From Verrucomicrobiota bacterium (GTDB taxonomy: Bacteria > Verrucomicrobiota > Verrucomicrobiia > Limisphaerales > JADLHS01): 42,300 nt of DNA. The stretch is taken from positions 1-42,300 of the forward strand of contig JANXWY010000256.1 in the NCBI GenBank assembly GCA_025350905.1, in the 5' to 3' direction. The position numbers and the translations under genes were made by a program. How positions within the stretch are numbered: position 1 is the stretch's first letter; each line of letters opens with the position of its first letter. Below the pieces are notes generated by a model. It worked only from the letters and a program-made list of their open reading frames with translations. It had not been told where the DNA came from and did not search any database. Of this stretch, positions 32,969 through 41,319 are shown piece by piece.

Positions 32969-35900
32969 TTCTTGGGTGGAAGGAGGTTCAGGCAAATGCA
33001 CCGTGGTGTGCTTCACCGGCTCGCGCTCGAACACCTTGTAAAGCGTGGGCAGCAGGAAAAGCGTCAACAGCGTGGAACTGATCAGCCCGCCAATGACCAC
33101 GGCGGCGAGCGGCTTCTGAATTTCACTGCCCGGCCCAGTGGCGAAGAGCATTGGCACCAGGCCAAGCGCGGCGACGCTGGCGGTTATCAGAACCGGACGC
33201 AGCCGCAGCACCGCGCCTTTGATCACGGCGAGTTCGACGCTGACGCCTTCCCGGCGCAGTTCGTTGAAGTAACTCACCATCACGATGCCGTTGAGCACGG
33301 CCACGCCAAAGAGCGCAATGAAGCCAACGCTGGCGCTGACGCTCAGGTTGAAGTGGCCAAGGAGCAGCGCGAGAATGCCGCCGATGAGCGCGAAGGGAAT
33401 GTTCAGGATGATGAGCAAGGCCTGCTTGACCGAGTTGAAGGAGCCGAACAGCAGTAGAAAAATCGCCGCGATAGTGATCGGCACAACGATGCTGAACCGC
33501 TTCATGGCGCGCTGCTGGTTCTCAAACTGGCCGCCCCAGGTCAGGAAGTAGCCCGGCGGGAGTCTCACGGCGGCATCAATCTTTGCCTGCGCCTCCTTCA
33601 CAAAGCTGCCGATGTCGCGGGCCGTCACGTTGCACTCAACGACGATGCGACGCTGCCCCATTTCGCGGCTGATTTGGGCCGGACCTTCCGTCACATAGAC
33701 GTGCGCCAGTTGCCCGAGCGGGATCAATGCACCTTGAGGTGAAGCTATGAGGATCTGGCGGATGGACGAAACATCATTCCGCGCTGACTCCGGGAAGCGC
33801 ACCGCGAGCCCGAAGACTTTCTGGCCTTCATAGACTTTCGTCGCCTCCTTGCCACCGATCGCGGTTTCGACGACCTGCTGCACGTCGGCGACATTGATGC
33901 CGTAACGGGCGAGCTTATCGCGGTCAATTTCGATTTGCAGGTAGGCCAGACCGCTGACTTTTTCGACGTTGATGTCCGCCGCCCCGCGCACCTTGCCGAG
34001 GACGCGTGCCACCGCTTCGGCCTTCGTTTTTAGGACTTCGAGGTCATCGCCGAAGATCCTGATGCCAATGGCGGACTTCACGCCGCTGACCAGTTCGTCC
34101 ACGCGCAGGGCAATCGGCTGGGTAAAACTGGCAGCCACGCCGGGAACTTCGGCGACGGCCGTGCGGAGCTTGTTCACGAGTTCTTCCTTGGTTTTGGCCG
34201 TGGTCCATTGCTCCCGCGGTTTCAGCGTGACGGTGACATCGCTGGCTTCCACCCCTTCGGGATCGGAGGCAATGTCGGCGCGGCCCGTCCGGGAAACCAC
34301 ATCAATCACTTCGGGGAATTGTTTGACGATGCTTTCCACCCGACCGGCCAGCTCCAGCGATTGCGGGAGAGCGATGCTGGGCAGGCGCGCGAGTTTGATG
34401 GAAATCGCGCCTTCATCGAGGGTCGGCAAAAATTCCGTGCCTAGGCGAGGCACGAGCGCCAGTGCACCGGCCAGCGCCAACATTGCCGGCAGCACCACGA
34501 GCCCCGGTCGGCGCACGCAAGGCTTCAGCACCACGAGATAGGCGTGTTTCAACCACCGGATGTGAAGCGGGTCCTGCGCGCGTGGAACTTGTTTCAAGAA
34601 AACGGTGCATAGCATCGGCACGAGCGTGAGCGAAAGCATCAACGAGCCGAGCAACGCGAACGAAATGGTAAACGCCAGGGGGCTGAACATCTTTCCTTCG
34701 AACCCTTCCAGCGTGAACAGTGGCAGGAACACCACGATGATGATGAAGATGCCAAACACAATCGGACGACCGACCTCCTTGGCGGCGTAGAGCACGAGTT
34801 CCGTTTTGCTGGCATGCGCGTGTTGCTTCGCTTCGTCTGGCTGCTCGGTCAGATGCCGATGAATATTTTCCACCATCACGACCGCGCCATCCACCATCAT
34901 GCCAATGCCGATGGCCAGACCGCCGAGCGACATGAGATTGGCCGAGAGGCCATAGCAGCGCATCATGATGAAGGCGAAGAGTGCCGCCAGTGGCAACACC
35001 AGCGTAACGATAATGGCGCCGCGAATGTCGGCGAGCAGCACAATGAGGATGATGAGGACAAAAATCGCCCCTTCTCCCAGGGCTTTCGTGACGGTATGAA
35101 TTGCGTTCTTGACGAGATCGGTGCGGTCGTAGAATGGCACTAACGTGACGCCTTTCGGCAGCGCCTTCCGGATCGCGGGTAGTTTTGCCTTCACTCCGTT
35201 GACGACATCCCGACCGCTCGCGCCTTTGAGCATGAGAACAATGCCCGCCACGGCTTCGCCTTCACCGTTGGCCGTGACGGCGCCCTGCCGCAATTCCGCG
35301 CCGATGACCACATCCGCCACGTCCCGAACATAGACGGCGGCGTGCGCGTGCGTGGCCACGATGATGTTCTCGATGTCCTTCGTGTTTTTCACCAAACCCA
35401 GCCCGCGCACGACGTATTGTTCCGAGCCGTGTTCGATGAAATTGCCGCTGGCGTTGGCGTTGTTCTTTTCCAGCGCTTCAAAGACCTGCTGCAACGTGAG
35501 GCCATAGGAAGTCAGCCGGTCGGGATTGATGAGCACTTGGTACTGTTTCACCAGACCGCCGAAGGAATTGACATCCGTGACGCCGGGCACAGTGCGGAGA
35601 ATGGGCCGCACGATGTATTGCTGGATGGTGCGCAGTTCGGTCGCGTCGTATTTCTTGTCCTGGCTGACAAGGGTGTATTGGTAAATCTCACCCAAGCCGG
35701 TACTGATCGGGCCAAGTTGCACGTCCACGCCCGCCGGCAATTTGTCCCGCGCGCCGGATAGCCGCTCGAATACCAGCTGGCGGGCGAAGTAGTCGTCCAC
35801 CTGGTCCTCGAAAACCACGGTGATGACGCACAGCCCGATTTTCGAAACCGAGCGGACTTCCGTGAGCTTGGGTAAGCCGGCCAGTTCGATTTCAATCGGG

Positions 35901-36100
35901 CGCGTCACAAGTTTTTCCATGTCCGGCGGCGACATGCCCCCCGCCGTGGCGAGTACCTGCACCTGCACGTTGGTCACGTCGGGAAAGGCGTCAATCGGGA
36001 TCTTCAGGAGCGAGAGCCAGCCGGAACCGGCGAGAATCAGCGTCGCCAACACCACGAGCATGCGCTGGCGCACGGAGAAATTGAGGATGAGGTTGATCAT
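32963..36100 (-). CDS. Heavy-metal efflux RND transporter, CusA/CzcA family
   Basis: The 1045-residue pump follows the CzcA/CusA pattern. The N-terminus is LILNFSVRQRMLVVLATLIL and the first periplasmic part is PIDAFPDVTNVQVQVLATAG. TM helix 4 has GGLAIGIGMMVDGAVVMVEN, with charged residues expected in proton relay. The second half has RLGTEFLPTLDEGAISIKLA and later FSIVVPITIAAIFLLLFGSF. Methionine and acidic residues in the periplasmic cleft would select the metal; I cannot tell Zn/Co/Cd from Cu/Ag. It works with the adaptor and outer-membrane genes next upstream on this strand. The start at 36100 overlaps a purine-rich GGGAGAGG, a good Shine-Dalgarno. It is intact. Confidence 0.96.
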   Translation of the reverse strand: MINLILNFSVRQRMLVVLATLILAGSGWLSLLKIPIDAFPDVTNVQVQVLATAGGMSPPDMEKLVTRPIEIELAGLPKLTEVRSVSKIGLCVITVVFEDQVDDYFARQLVFERLSGARDKLPAGVDVQLGPISTGLGEIYQYTLVSQDKKYDATELRTIQQYIVRPILRTVPGVTDVNSFGGLVKQYQVLINPDRLTSYGLTLQQVFEALEKNNANASGNFIEHGSEQYVVRGLGLVKNTKDIENIIVATHAHAAVYVRDVADVVIGAELRQGAVTANGEGEAVAGIVLMLKGASGRDVVNGVKAKLPAIRKALPKGVTLVPFYDRTDLVKNAIHTVTKALGEGAIFVLIILIVLLADIRGAIIVTLVLPLAALFAFIMMRCYGLSANLMSLGGLAIGIGMMVDGAVVMVENIHRHLTEQPDEAKQHAHASKTELVLYAAKEVGRPIVFGIFIIIVVFLPLFTLEGFEGKMFSPLAFTISFALLGSLMLSLTLVPMLCTVFLKQVPRAQDPLHIRWLKHAYLVVLKPCVRRPGLVVLPAMLALAGALALVPRLGTEFLPTLDEGAISIKLARLPSIALPQSLELAGRVESIVKQFPEVIDVVSRTGRADIASDPEGVEASDVTVTLKPREQWTTAKTKEELVNKLRTAVAEVPGVAASFTQPIALRVDELVSGVKSAIGIRIFGDDLEVLKTKAEAVARVLGKVRGAADINVEKVSGLAYLQIEIDRDKLARYGINVADVQQVVETAIGGKEATKVYEGQKVFGLAVRFPESARNDVSSIRQILIASPQGALIPLGQLAHVYVTEGPAQISREMGQRRIVVECNVTARDIGSFVKEAQAKIDAAVRLPPGYFLTWGGQFENQQRAMKRFSIVVPITIAAIFLLLFGSFNSVKQALLIILNIPFALIGGILALLLGHFNLSVSASVGFIALFGVAVLNGIVMVSYFNELRREGVSVELAVIKGAVLRLRPVLITASVAALGLVPMLFATGPGSEIQKPLAAVVIGGLISSTLLTLFLLPTLYKVFEREPVKHTTVHLPEPPSTQEL

Positions 36101-36104
36101 GGGG

Positions 36105-37043
36105 CTATTCCTCTCCCAATTGGCCTTTGTGCATTTCCGATTTCAGAATAAAGCTGCCGTCCGTGACCACGTTTTCGCCCGCCTTCACGCCGCTGAGGAT
36201 TTGAACGCGCCCAGATTGCTCCAAGCCCAACTTGACGGTGCGCTTCTCGAATCGGTTGGCATCTAGGGCGACAAAAAGGATCTGTTCCTCGCCGTCGGTT
36301 TGGAGCGCGCCGTCGGGAACCAACAGCACGTTTTCAAGCATCGTGGTGACGATTTCAACGTCGGCGAACATCCCCGGCTTCAAACGCCCATCCGCGTTGT
36401 CCACGCCGATCCGGACCTCGACCGTGCGCGAACCGGCCTCCACCTGATTGCCAATGAGCATCACCTTGCCGTGAAACTTCTCCTCGGGAAACGCCTGCGC
36501 GGCGAATGTCGCATCCTGACCCACCTTGACCGCCGCGATGTCGCGCTCCTTCACTTCGGCGATGGCCCATAGCTGCGTTGGGTCGCTGATCGTGTAAATT
36601 TCCTTCGCCTTGTCCACCAACTCGCCGGTGGTGGCCTTGCGGTCGATGATCACCCCATCAATCGAGGCTTTGATCTCCAGTTGTCGGCCGAGCAACTCCG
36701 GCGACTCGACGAGCGCCATCACATCGCCCGTCTTCACGCGGTCGTTCAGGTCGAAATTGAGTTTGGCCAACCGGCCTTCGAACGTCGAAGTGACCTTGGC
36801 GCTCTTGTTCAAGTTGGCACTGATGCGGCCGGCCGCCTTGAGCGTCGTGCCGAGGCTGCTCAACGTCGCGGGCTCAATCTTCAACGCGACGTGCTTCAAG
36901 TTCTCCGGCGTGAGGGTGACAATGTTTATCTCGTGCTTGGCTTCCGGTTTGGCCTCCGCGGCGGGTACGGCTTTTTGTCCGCAACCCGCCAGTCCGCCGG
37001 TCAGCAGCGCGGCGGTGAATAGTAAAATGATTCGATAGTTCAT
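36105..37043 (-). CDS. RND periplasmic adaptor subunit, CzcB/CusB-like lipoprotein
   Basis: The 312-residue membrane-fusion protein starts MNYRIILLFTAALLTGGLAG and has the lipobox LAGC with the cysteine just after, so it is probably an inner-membrane lipoprotein. Strands and hairpins include LKHVALKIEPATL, a coiled coil region in the middle, and FEGRLAKLNFDLNDRVKTGD plus GRVQILSGVKAGENVVTDGS at the C-terminal beta-barrel and membrane-proximal domains. The adaptor links CzcA to CzcC. It lies 4 bases before the czcA-like gene and 7 bases after the tolC-like gene, so the three genes form one operon. It is at the short end of the family. Confidence 0.94.
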   Translation of the reverse strand: MNYRIILLFTAALLTGGLAGCGQKAVPAAEAKPEAKHEINIVTLTPENLKHVALKIEPATLSSLGTTLKAAGRISANLNKSAKVTSTFEGRLAKLNFDLNDRVKTGDVMALVESPELLGRQLEIKASIDGVIIDRKATTGELVDKAKEIYTISDPTQLWAIAEVKERDIAAVKVGQDATFAAQAFPEEKFHGKVMLIGNQVEAGSRTVEVRIGVDNADGRLKPGMFADVEIVTTMLENVLLVPDGALQTDGEEQILFVALDANRFEKRTVKLGLEQSGRVQILSGVKAGENVVTDGSFILKSEMHKGQLGEE

Positions 37044-37050
37044 GTTGATT

Positions 37051-38373
37051 TTAGTTTTTGCTTGCCGATGGTTTGGTCTTTTCCAATTCGTTCAACGGCA
37101 TTCCCAATCCTGCCTCGAGCGCGGCTTGGGCGTCGTAGAGCCGCTGCAAGGTTTCGTAGTAACCCGCTTCTGTGTCGTAATAGGTGCGCTCCGTTTCCAG
37201 AAACACGAGCAGCGAAGTGCGGCCGTCCGCATAGCTTTGCGCGGCGTTGTCGAGGGCGGCTTTGAGTTTGGCGCGAAACGCCGGGGTGTAGATGGCCAGT
37301 GATTCGCGCGCGGCCGTCAGCAAATGCGCCGCGCTGCTGACCTCGCGCACGATGTCTCGGCGCAAGGTGTCGAGTTCGGCCAGCGCGCGTTGTTGCTCGG
37401 CGGTGGCCGTGGTAATCGCCCCCTGCTTTTTGTCCCACAACGGCCAGGGCAGCGAAATCCCCAACCCGTAAATCTGCTCGCCTTCACGGTATTCCACCGA
37501 CGGACCGACCGTCAAATCGGGGAGACGCGATTTCCTCGTCAAGGCGAGACTCAACCCGGCGCGCTCAACTTCCGCCGCCTGAATTTTCAGGCTCGGGTTT
37601 TGAGTCAAGGCGCGGTGCAAGAGGGTGGTTTCATCCGGCACGGACGGACTTTCACTGAACTCGCCCACGATCTCCACAGGTGCCTTGAGTTGGCGCCCCA
37701 CCAGCGAATTGAGTGCCGTGCGCGCCACGGCTTCGTCCGCCTGCGCTTCACGCAGCGATTTCATCCCCGCCGCCACGTCCACCTCCGCCTTGATCTGCTC
37801 AAAGTCCGGGGCGAATCCGCCTTCCACCTTTTTTCGCGCCGCCTCCAGGAAAGATTGGGCCAGCTTCATGTGCCGTTGCCGCAAGGCGACCAACTGCCGC
37901 GAGGCGAGCAATCGGTAGAACGAGCGATGCACTTGGATGGCAATTTGCGTCCGAAAGGCCGAGCGCGCCAATTGCCGGGATTCAACAGTCTTTTCCGCCA
38001 CCGCGCGCTGCAAGGCGCGCTTACCCGGAAAACGGAAGGTCTGCGCCACGCCGAAATCACCATGGAAACCAGTGCGCGACGGGCGGCCGCTTTCCTCGGT
38101 GCGAACCGCCCCCGGAGCGAATGACACTTCGGGATTATCCCACGTCTTGGCTGTGATCAACTCGCCGCGAGCCCCCGCGACCGCGGCTTCAAACAGCCGC
38201 ACTTCCGGGTTGTTCGTCCACGCCTCGGCGACCAGGGTTTCCAAGAGGGCGGCATCGCGCTGTTCCGGGGAGGCTGGGTCGGGCGGCAAATTGGTTGGTT
38301 GGGCCGGAGTCACCGCGCTTGCAAACGCCAGCACAAGCAGGAACGGCAAGCGGCAATAAATGTTTCGCTTCAT
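37051..38373 (-). CDS. TolC-family outer-membrane efflux protein (CzcC/CusC-like)
   Basis: The 440-residue protein starts MKRNIYCRLPFLLVLAFASA with a signal peptide. Two repeats of the TolC (OEP) fold follow: LVAEAWTNNPEVRLFEAAVA, ITAKTWDNPEVSFAPGAVRT and RSFYRLLASRQLVALRQRHM for repeat one, and LTQNPSLKIQAAEVERAGLS, SRLPDLTVGPSVEYREGEQI and YETLQRLYDAQAALEAGLGM for repeat two. Homologues form the exit duct for the RND pump. ATG at 38373 gives a signal peptide; a start six codons further (38391) is possible. A small cysteine-rich gene lies about 90 bases upstream on the same strand. Confidence 0.95.
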   Translation of the reverse strand: MKRNIYCRLPFLLVLAFASAVTPAQPTNLPPDPASPEQRDAALLETLVAEAWTNNPEVRLFEAAVAGARGELITAKTWDNPEVSFAPGAVRTEESGRPSRTGFHGDFGVAQTFRFPGKRALQRAVAEKTVESRQLARSAFRTQIAIQVHRSFYRLLASRQLVALRQRHMKLAQSFLEAARKKVEGGFAPDFEQIKAEVDVAAGMKSLREAQADEAVARTALNSLVGRQLKAPVEIVGEFSESPSVPDETTLLHRALTQNPSLKIQAAEVERAGLSLALTRKSRLPDLTVGPSVEYREGEQIYGLGISLPWPLWDKKQGAITTATAEQQRALAELDTLRRDIVREVSSAAHLLTAARESLAIYTPAFRAKLKAALDNAAQSYADGRTSLLVFLETERTYYDTEAGYYETLQRLYDAQAALEAGLGMPLNELEKTKPSASKN

Positions 38374-38463
38374 AGTCAAATCAAACGCCAAACCTAAAAC
38401 TGGAAAACCAGATCACGGCGTGAAATCACACCGCGTTGAGAGGAAAGTCCCGAACGGGACGGA

Positions 38464-38853
38464 TTACGAAGTCACGGAGGGAGCGCGCGGTGGCGCCGCG
38501 GCGCGGGAGGAGAATTGCCAGACTTTGAGAAGTTCGGGCGGGGCGGAATCGAACCGGACGGGGCGGACGCTGGCCGGTCGCACCGCTTCCAGCAAAAGCG
38601 CTGTCAGGAATGGAGACAAGTCCGCCGGCGGCAGGGGCACCGCAACTGGTCCCATTTCGGATTTATAAAACCCGGATTCGACGGACGCGCAACTATCGGT
38701 GGCACAGTCCCGCTCCGGATGCGGCGCGGCGGCGGCTTCGTTTGCACAGGCCAGGAACTCAAGACCGGAGATTTGCTCCAAACTGCAATGACTCGTGACC
38801 AGCGGCCAGAAGGCCACCAGCAGCAGAGTCAGCGATATTCGAAGCCACTTCAC
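38464..38853 (-). CDS. Small Cys-containing protein leading the czc-like operon
   Basis: The 129-residue protein (GTG start 38853; a TTG at 38880 would add nine codons) begins with a hydrophobic segment MKWLRISLTLLLVAFWPLVT and SHCSLEQISGLEFLACANEA. A cysteine-rich stretch, DCATDSCASVESGFYKSE, then a proline-rich tail follow. I do not recognise a named family. In verrucomicrobial genomes, as I remember them, similar small proteins with this HCSLE...C motif precede czcCBA genes, which suggests metal sensing or chaperoning in the periplasm. This is inference. It is 90 bases upstream of the tolC-like gene. Confidence 0.55.
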   Translation of the reverse strand: MKWLRISLTLLLVAFWPLVTSHCSLEQISGLEFLACANEAAAAPHPERDCATDSCASVESGFYKSEMGPVAVPLPPADLSPFLTALLLEAVRPASVRPVRFDSAPPELLKVWQFSSRAAAPPRAPSVTS

Positions 38854-39041
38854 GGGAGTTAAGATGTTCGTCAGCCGCAAATGTTCAATGCTAATGTTGT
38901 GCCAAAACAGAAATTTTACTCACGGCCAGGTAGCTGGCTCTCCCGACCGTGGATCTCCTGACGGCTTTTGGCGGGCGGCCGCACAAAGCCGGACGGCAGC
39001 CAGTGCCGCGGCGGCCCTTCACGGCCAAACAAGCCTCTGAC

Positions 39042-39203
39042 TCACAGCACGACCATGGTAGCGGATACCAAATTGGTCACATTGGCGCCCAAGCTGACAG
39101 CGTGATCCGTGGATTGCGAGGTGATGGTGAATGCGAAAGCTGCGCTTGAAGCCAACAAGCAAGTGGCCACTGCGGCGAGGATGCACTGTGTTCGGTTGTA
39201 CAT
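39042..39203 (-). CDS. Short putative secreted peptide, 53 residues
   Basis: The ATG at 39203 starts MYNRTQCILAAVATCLLASS followed by AAFA, a clear signal peptide. The mature part is only about 29 residues (ITSQSTDHAVSLGANVTNLV then SATMVVL). A MITE-like element begins 16 bases upstream, so this may be either a real small gene that has lost its promoter, or the truncated start of a larger secreted protein. I do not recognise a family. Neighbours 39512 and 40513 also encode small secreted proteins, so it could belong to that group. Confidence 0.4.
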   Translation of the reverse strand: MYNRTQCILAAVATCLLASSAAFAFTITSQSTDHAVSLGANVTNLVSATMVVL

Positions 39204-39218
39204 AGGTTTTTCCCTAAG

Positions 39219-39336
39219 AGCCCGTTTGAAAACGCTTACGAAGCGCCGCGTGAGGACACGCGGCCTACAGGAAACTTCGGAAATGGCCACGCATTGTAGG
39301 CCCGGTGCTCTCACCGGGCTAGTTTTCAAACAGGCT
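39219..39336. mobile_element. MITE-like 118-bp element with 15-bp terminal inverted repeats
   Basis: AGCCCGTTTGAAAAC (39219-39233) and the reverse complement of 39322-39336 (AGCCTGTTTGAAAAC) match at 14 of 15 positions. Between them are two internal hairpins, CCGCGTG/CACGCGG near 39252 and GCCCGGTG/CACCGGGC near 39300, so the element is highly structured. It encodes nothing. It sits 16 bases before the small secreted-peptide start and could contribute its promoter or its terminator. Confidence 0.75.
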
Positions 39337-39408
39337 TTAAGTTATGCGCCCCGATTGGATAAGCAGACTTCAGGGCACTGGTTGGGGGTTCTGGTCCGGA
39401 AGTGGAAT

Positions 39409-39444
39409 CCGGGTTTCTCTGCCGGAGAGCGGAGAGAAACCCGG
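39409..39444 (-). terminator. Strong hairpin after the secreted-protein gene, possible terminator
   Basis: CCGGGTTTCTCT (39409-39420) and AGAGAAACCCGG (39433-39444) form a perfect 12-bp stem with a 12-base loop. It is 68 bases past the stop of the gene at 39512. No T-tract follows, so a Rho-independent terminator is only possible. 39445-39511 contains nothing else. Confidence 0.45.
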
Positions 39445-39511
39445 CGCGACCTTTGCGCTTCTATGGCAGATTTGAATTCAATGGAGAGAGATGGACTGCT
39501 CGTCTTCCAAT

Positions 39512-40075
39512 TCAGTTCAGCGGTTCGATCGCGACGCGGGTGCCATGGGAAATTCCCGCGGGGTGAAACGGAAGCGTAATTCCGTTCGGTAGGATGATAT
39601 CCGTCTGAACCGTCGCATTGAATTCATCACCGCCCTGGTTGACGGTGAGGCGGCTGCGAATCTTGCTGATGCCGGTAAAGGTATTGGCGGCATCGAACCC
39701 AAGGCGCAATTCCGTGGCCGCGAACTGATGGCGGCCGGTTGTGACCCAATTTCCCTGTCCGGGGGGACCTCCTGCTCCAGGTCCGTTATTTGATGCCACG
39801 AGAACGCCGCCTGCGGCATAGGTGTCGAGCCTCGTGAAGTTCAGGGTTGAACCCGGTGGAAGCGACGCCGGATCGAGATTGACCTGAACGAGCCACGTGC
39901 CCACCAGTACATCCGGATTTCCGCCCCGCTCGGAGTGGTCATTTTCCGCCTGTGTTTTTTGCGCCGGCATGAAGAGCGGCAGAGCCATTGCCCCGGCGAT
40001 CAGGGAAGCGAGGAGGAAGCCTTTGGTTTTGCTCAGGTGCGGCAGCCTGGTTGATTGGTTAAACATCTTGATCAT
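39512..40075 (-). CDS. Secreted protein of unknown function, lipocalin-like size
   Basis: The 187-residue protein starts MIKMFNQSTRLPHLSKTKGF then LLASLIAGAMALPLFMPAQK, a signal peptide. The mature part is beta-rich: GTWLVQVNLDPASLPPGST, LNFTRLDTYAAGGVLVASNN, GQGNWVTTGRHQFAATELRL, and NQGGDEFNATVQTDIILPNG. It looks like a small barrel or sandwich that binds a ligand; I do not recognise a named family. The ATG at 40075 is preferred, with ATG 40066 possible. An ECF-like promoter (40155-40184) lies about 80 bases upstream, matching one before the neighbour at 41049. Confidence 0.6.
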   Translation of the reverse strand: MIKMFNQSTRLPHLSKTKGFLLASLIAGAMALPLFMPAQKTQAENDHSERGGNPDVLVGTWLVQVNLDPASLPPGSTLNFTRLDTYAAGGVLVASNNGPGAGGPPGQGNWVTTGRHQFAATELRLGFDAANTFTGISKIRSRLTVNQGGDEFNATVQTDIILPNGITLPFHPAGISHGTRVAIEPLN

Positions 40076-40154
40076 ACGATTTGTCCTTTCTTTGTTTGTT
40101 TTGTTTGTTTTTGTTGTCAGGCATTCGCGCCGTGACTCTGTCACGGTTCATTGA

Positions 40155-40184
40155 TTACTACAGGAGGGCGCGGGCGGGGTTACA
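40155..40184 (-). promoter_or_regulatory. ECF-like promoter shared with the next gene
   Basis: On the minus strand TGTAACC and GTAGTAA are separated by 16 bases, 80 bases before the ATG at 40075. The identical elements and spacing occur at 41128-41157, and the following leader (CGCGAATGCCTGACAAC then an A/C-rich AACAAACAAAA stretch) is also shared. This conservation marks a regulatory unit, though the sigma factor is not identified. Confidence 0.55.
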
Positions 40185-40470
40185 GGAAGCGCAAGCGAGA
40201 ACTCGGCGAGCAATGGGAACGGATCAAACTCCAGGTGAGGGCGTGCCACTCCACTCCGCCGACCATTGGGAATCCGCGTTGCGTTCATGCGGACAGAGTT
40301 CGCTGCTTGGCAACCGAGAGCGGGATGTTGCCTGGTTGGTCACCTCCCAGCGTACTTGAACTGCGCCCATCGGCACGGGAACGTCGCCTTTTTCGCGGTG
40401 TTCGCCGTGACGTTACGCCCTTCTTGACTGGCGCCGTCAACATTTCGGCCGAGGCAGAAGGCCCAAAGGC

Positions 40471-40497
40471 AAAACCCCGCCCAAAGGGCGGGGTTGT
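40471..40497 (-). terminator. Rho-independent terminator of the secreted-protein gene
   Basis: AACCCCGCCC (40473-40482) and GGGCGGGGTT (40486-40495) form a perfect 10-bp stem around AAA. Read on the minus strand it follows the 40513 stop by about 17 bases and ends in TTTTGCC. It is the best supported terminator in this part of the window. The region 40185-40470 contains nothing else I can support. Confidence 0.72.
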
Positions 40498-40512
40498 TGA
40501 CTGACGCGGCTG

Positions 40513-41049
40513 CTATTCTTCGTCTTCTTCCTCCAAGTCAGGGAAAGAGAAGCTTCCCTTGAGTACGGCGCTGTATGGGTTAACGGGAGCGCCCGCATTT
40601 ACGGCGAAGTCAAAGTGATCGACAAAGGTCCAGCCTCCGGTCGCGCCCTCAAAACGGCCGGTGCCACCTGTGACCGTGTAACTGCCAACCGTCTCTTTCA
40701 GGGTAAAGGGCTGTAACGCGTATCCGGTCGACGTCAGGAACAGCATGTCCCCATTGGCAAAAGTCATCGTGGAGGTTGCGGTAGCGCTCGCCAACATCAC
40801 ATTGATCACTGTGAGGCCGGTCAGGGTATAATGTCCAAAGTGAGTCAGCCTCCCCTCTGCGACGGTTTGATTCGTGGCAAACGGGAAGGAGAACGATACG
40901 GGGGTGCTGCTAACAAAGACCTCTTTGCCTTTGAACGACACCGAATCCGAATCATCTGCCAAAACCGGGCGGGCCGAGATCAATAGAGCTGAAGCGGCTA
41001 GAAACAGGCCGATTGTTACCTTATTACGTTTTGATTTGATGAGTTGCAT
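40513..41049 (-). CDS. Secreted beta-rich protein with GGTGRFEGATG motif
   Basis: The 178-residue protein has a signal peptide (VTIGLFLAASALLISARPVLA). The mature part is strand-rich and contains VGSYTVTGGTGRFEGATGGW, a motif seen in allene-oxide-cyclase/dirigent-like barrels and in many bacterial secreted proteins, and ends with an acidic tail SFPDLEEEDEE. I cannot assign a function. It is preceded by the promoter at 41128-41157, with the same leader as the gene at 40075, and followed by a clear terminator. The two proteins do not look alike in sequence, so the shared promoter suggests co-regulation rather than gene duplication. Confidence 0.65.
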   Translation of the reverse strand: MQLIKSKRNKVTIGLFLAASALLISARPVLADDSDSVSFKGKEVFVSSTPVSFSFPFATNQTVAEGRLTHFGHYTLTGLTVINVMLASATATSTMTFANGDMLFLTSTGYALQPFTLKETVGSYTVTGGTGRFEGATGGWTFVDHFDFAVNAGAPVNPYSAVLKGSFSFPDLEEEDEE

Positions 41050-41127
41050 ATTTGTTTTGTTCTTTCTTGTTTTGTTTTTTGTTGGTTGTCAGGCAATCGC
41101 GCCTGACTCTGGTTTACCGTTCAGGGG

Positions 41128-41157
41128 TTACTACAGGAAGGCACGGGCAGGGTTACA
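41128..41157 (-). promoter_or_regulatory. ECF-like promoter, second copy
   Basis: TGTAACC-16-GTAGTAA on the minus strand, 79 bases before the ATG at 41049. The spacer differs from the other copy at only a few positions (CTGCCCGTGCCTTCCT against CCGCCCGCGCCCTCCT), and the downstream leader ends with AACAAAAAACAAAACAAGAA. See the other copy at 40155-40184. Confidence 0.55.
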
Positions 41158-41319
41158 GGCGCACGGTCGAATCTTGGCGAGCGGCGAACGCATTGCGGGC
41201 CCTTGCCCACAGAGCGCGCCAGCCGGCCACCGGTCAGGACCACGTGCGCTCCATCCGGGGCGCGCGCCAAAGGGAGTGTGCGCGGTCCCAGTTCCGGACG
41301 GCCAATGCTTCTGCCCCTC

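Noticed and set aside
40151-40504. 117-residue frame opposite the promoter region
   Set aside because: It begins inside the promoter and leader of the minus-strand gene and crosses the terminator; composition is non-protein-like.
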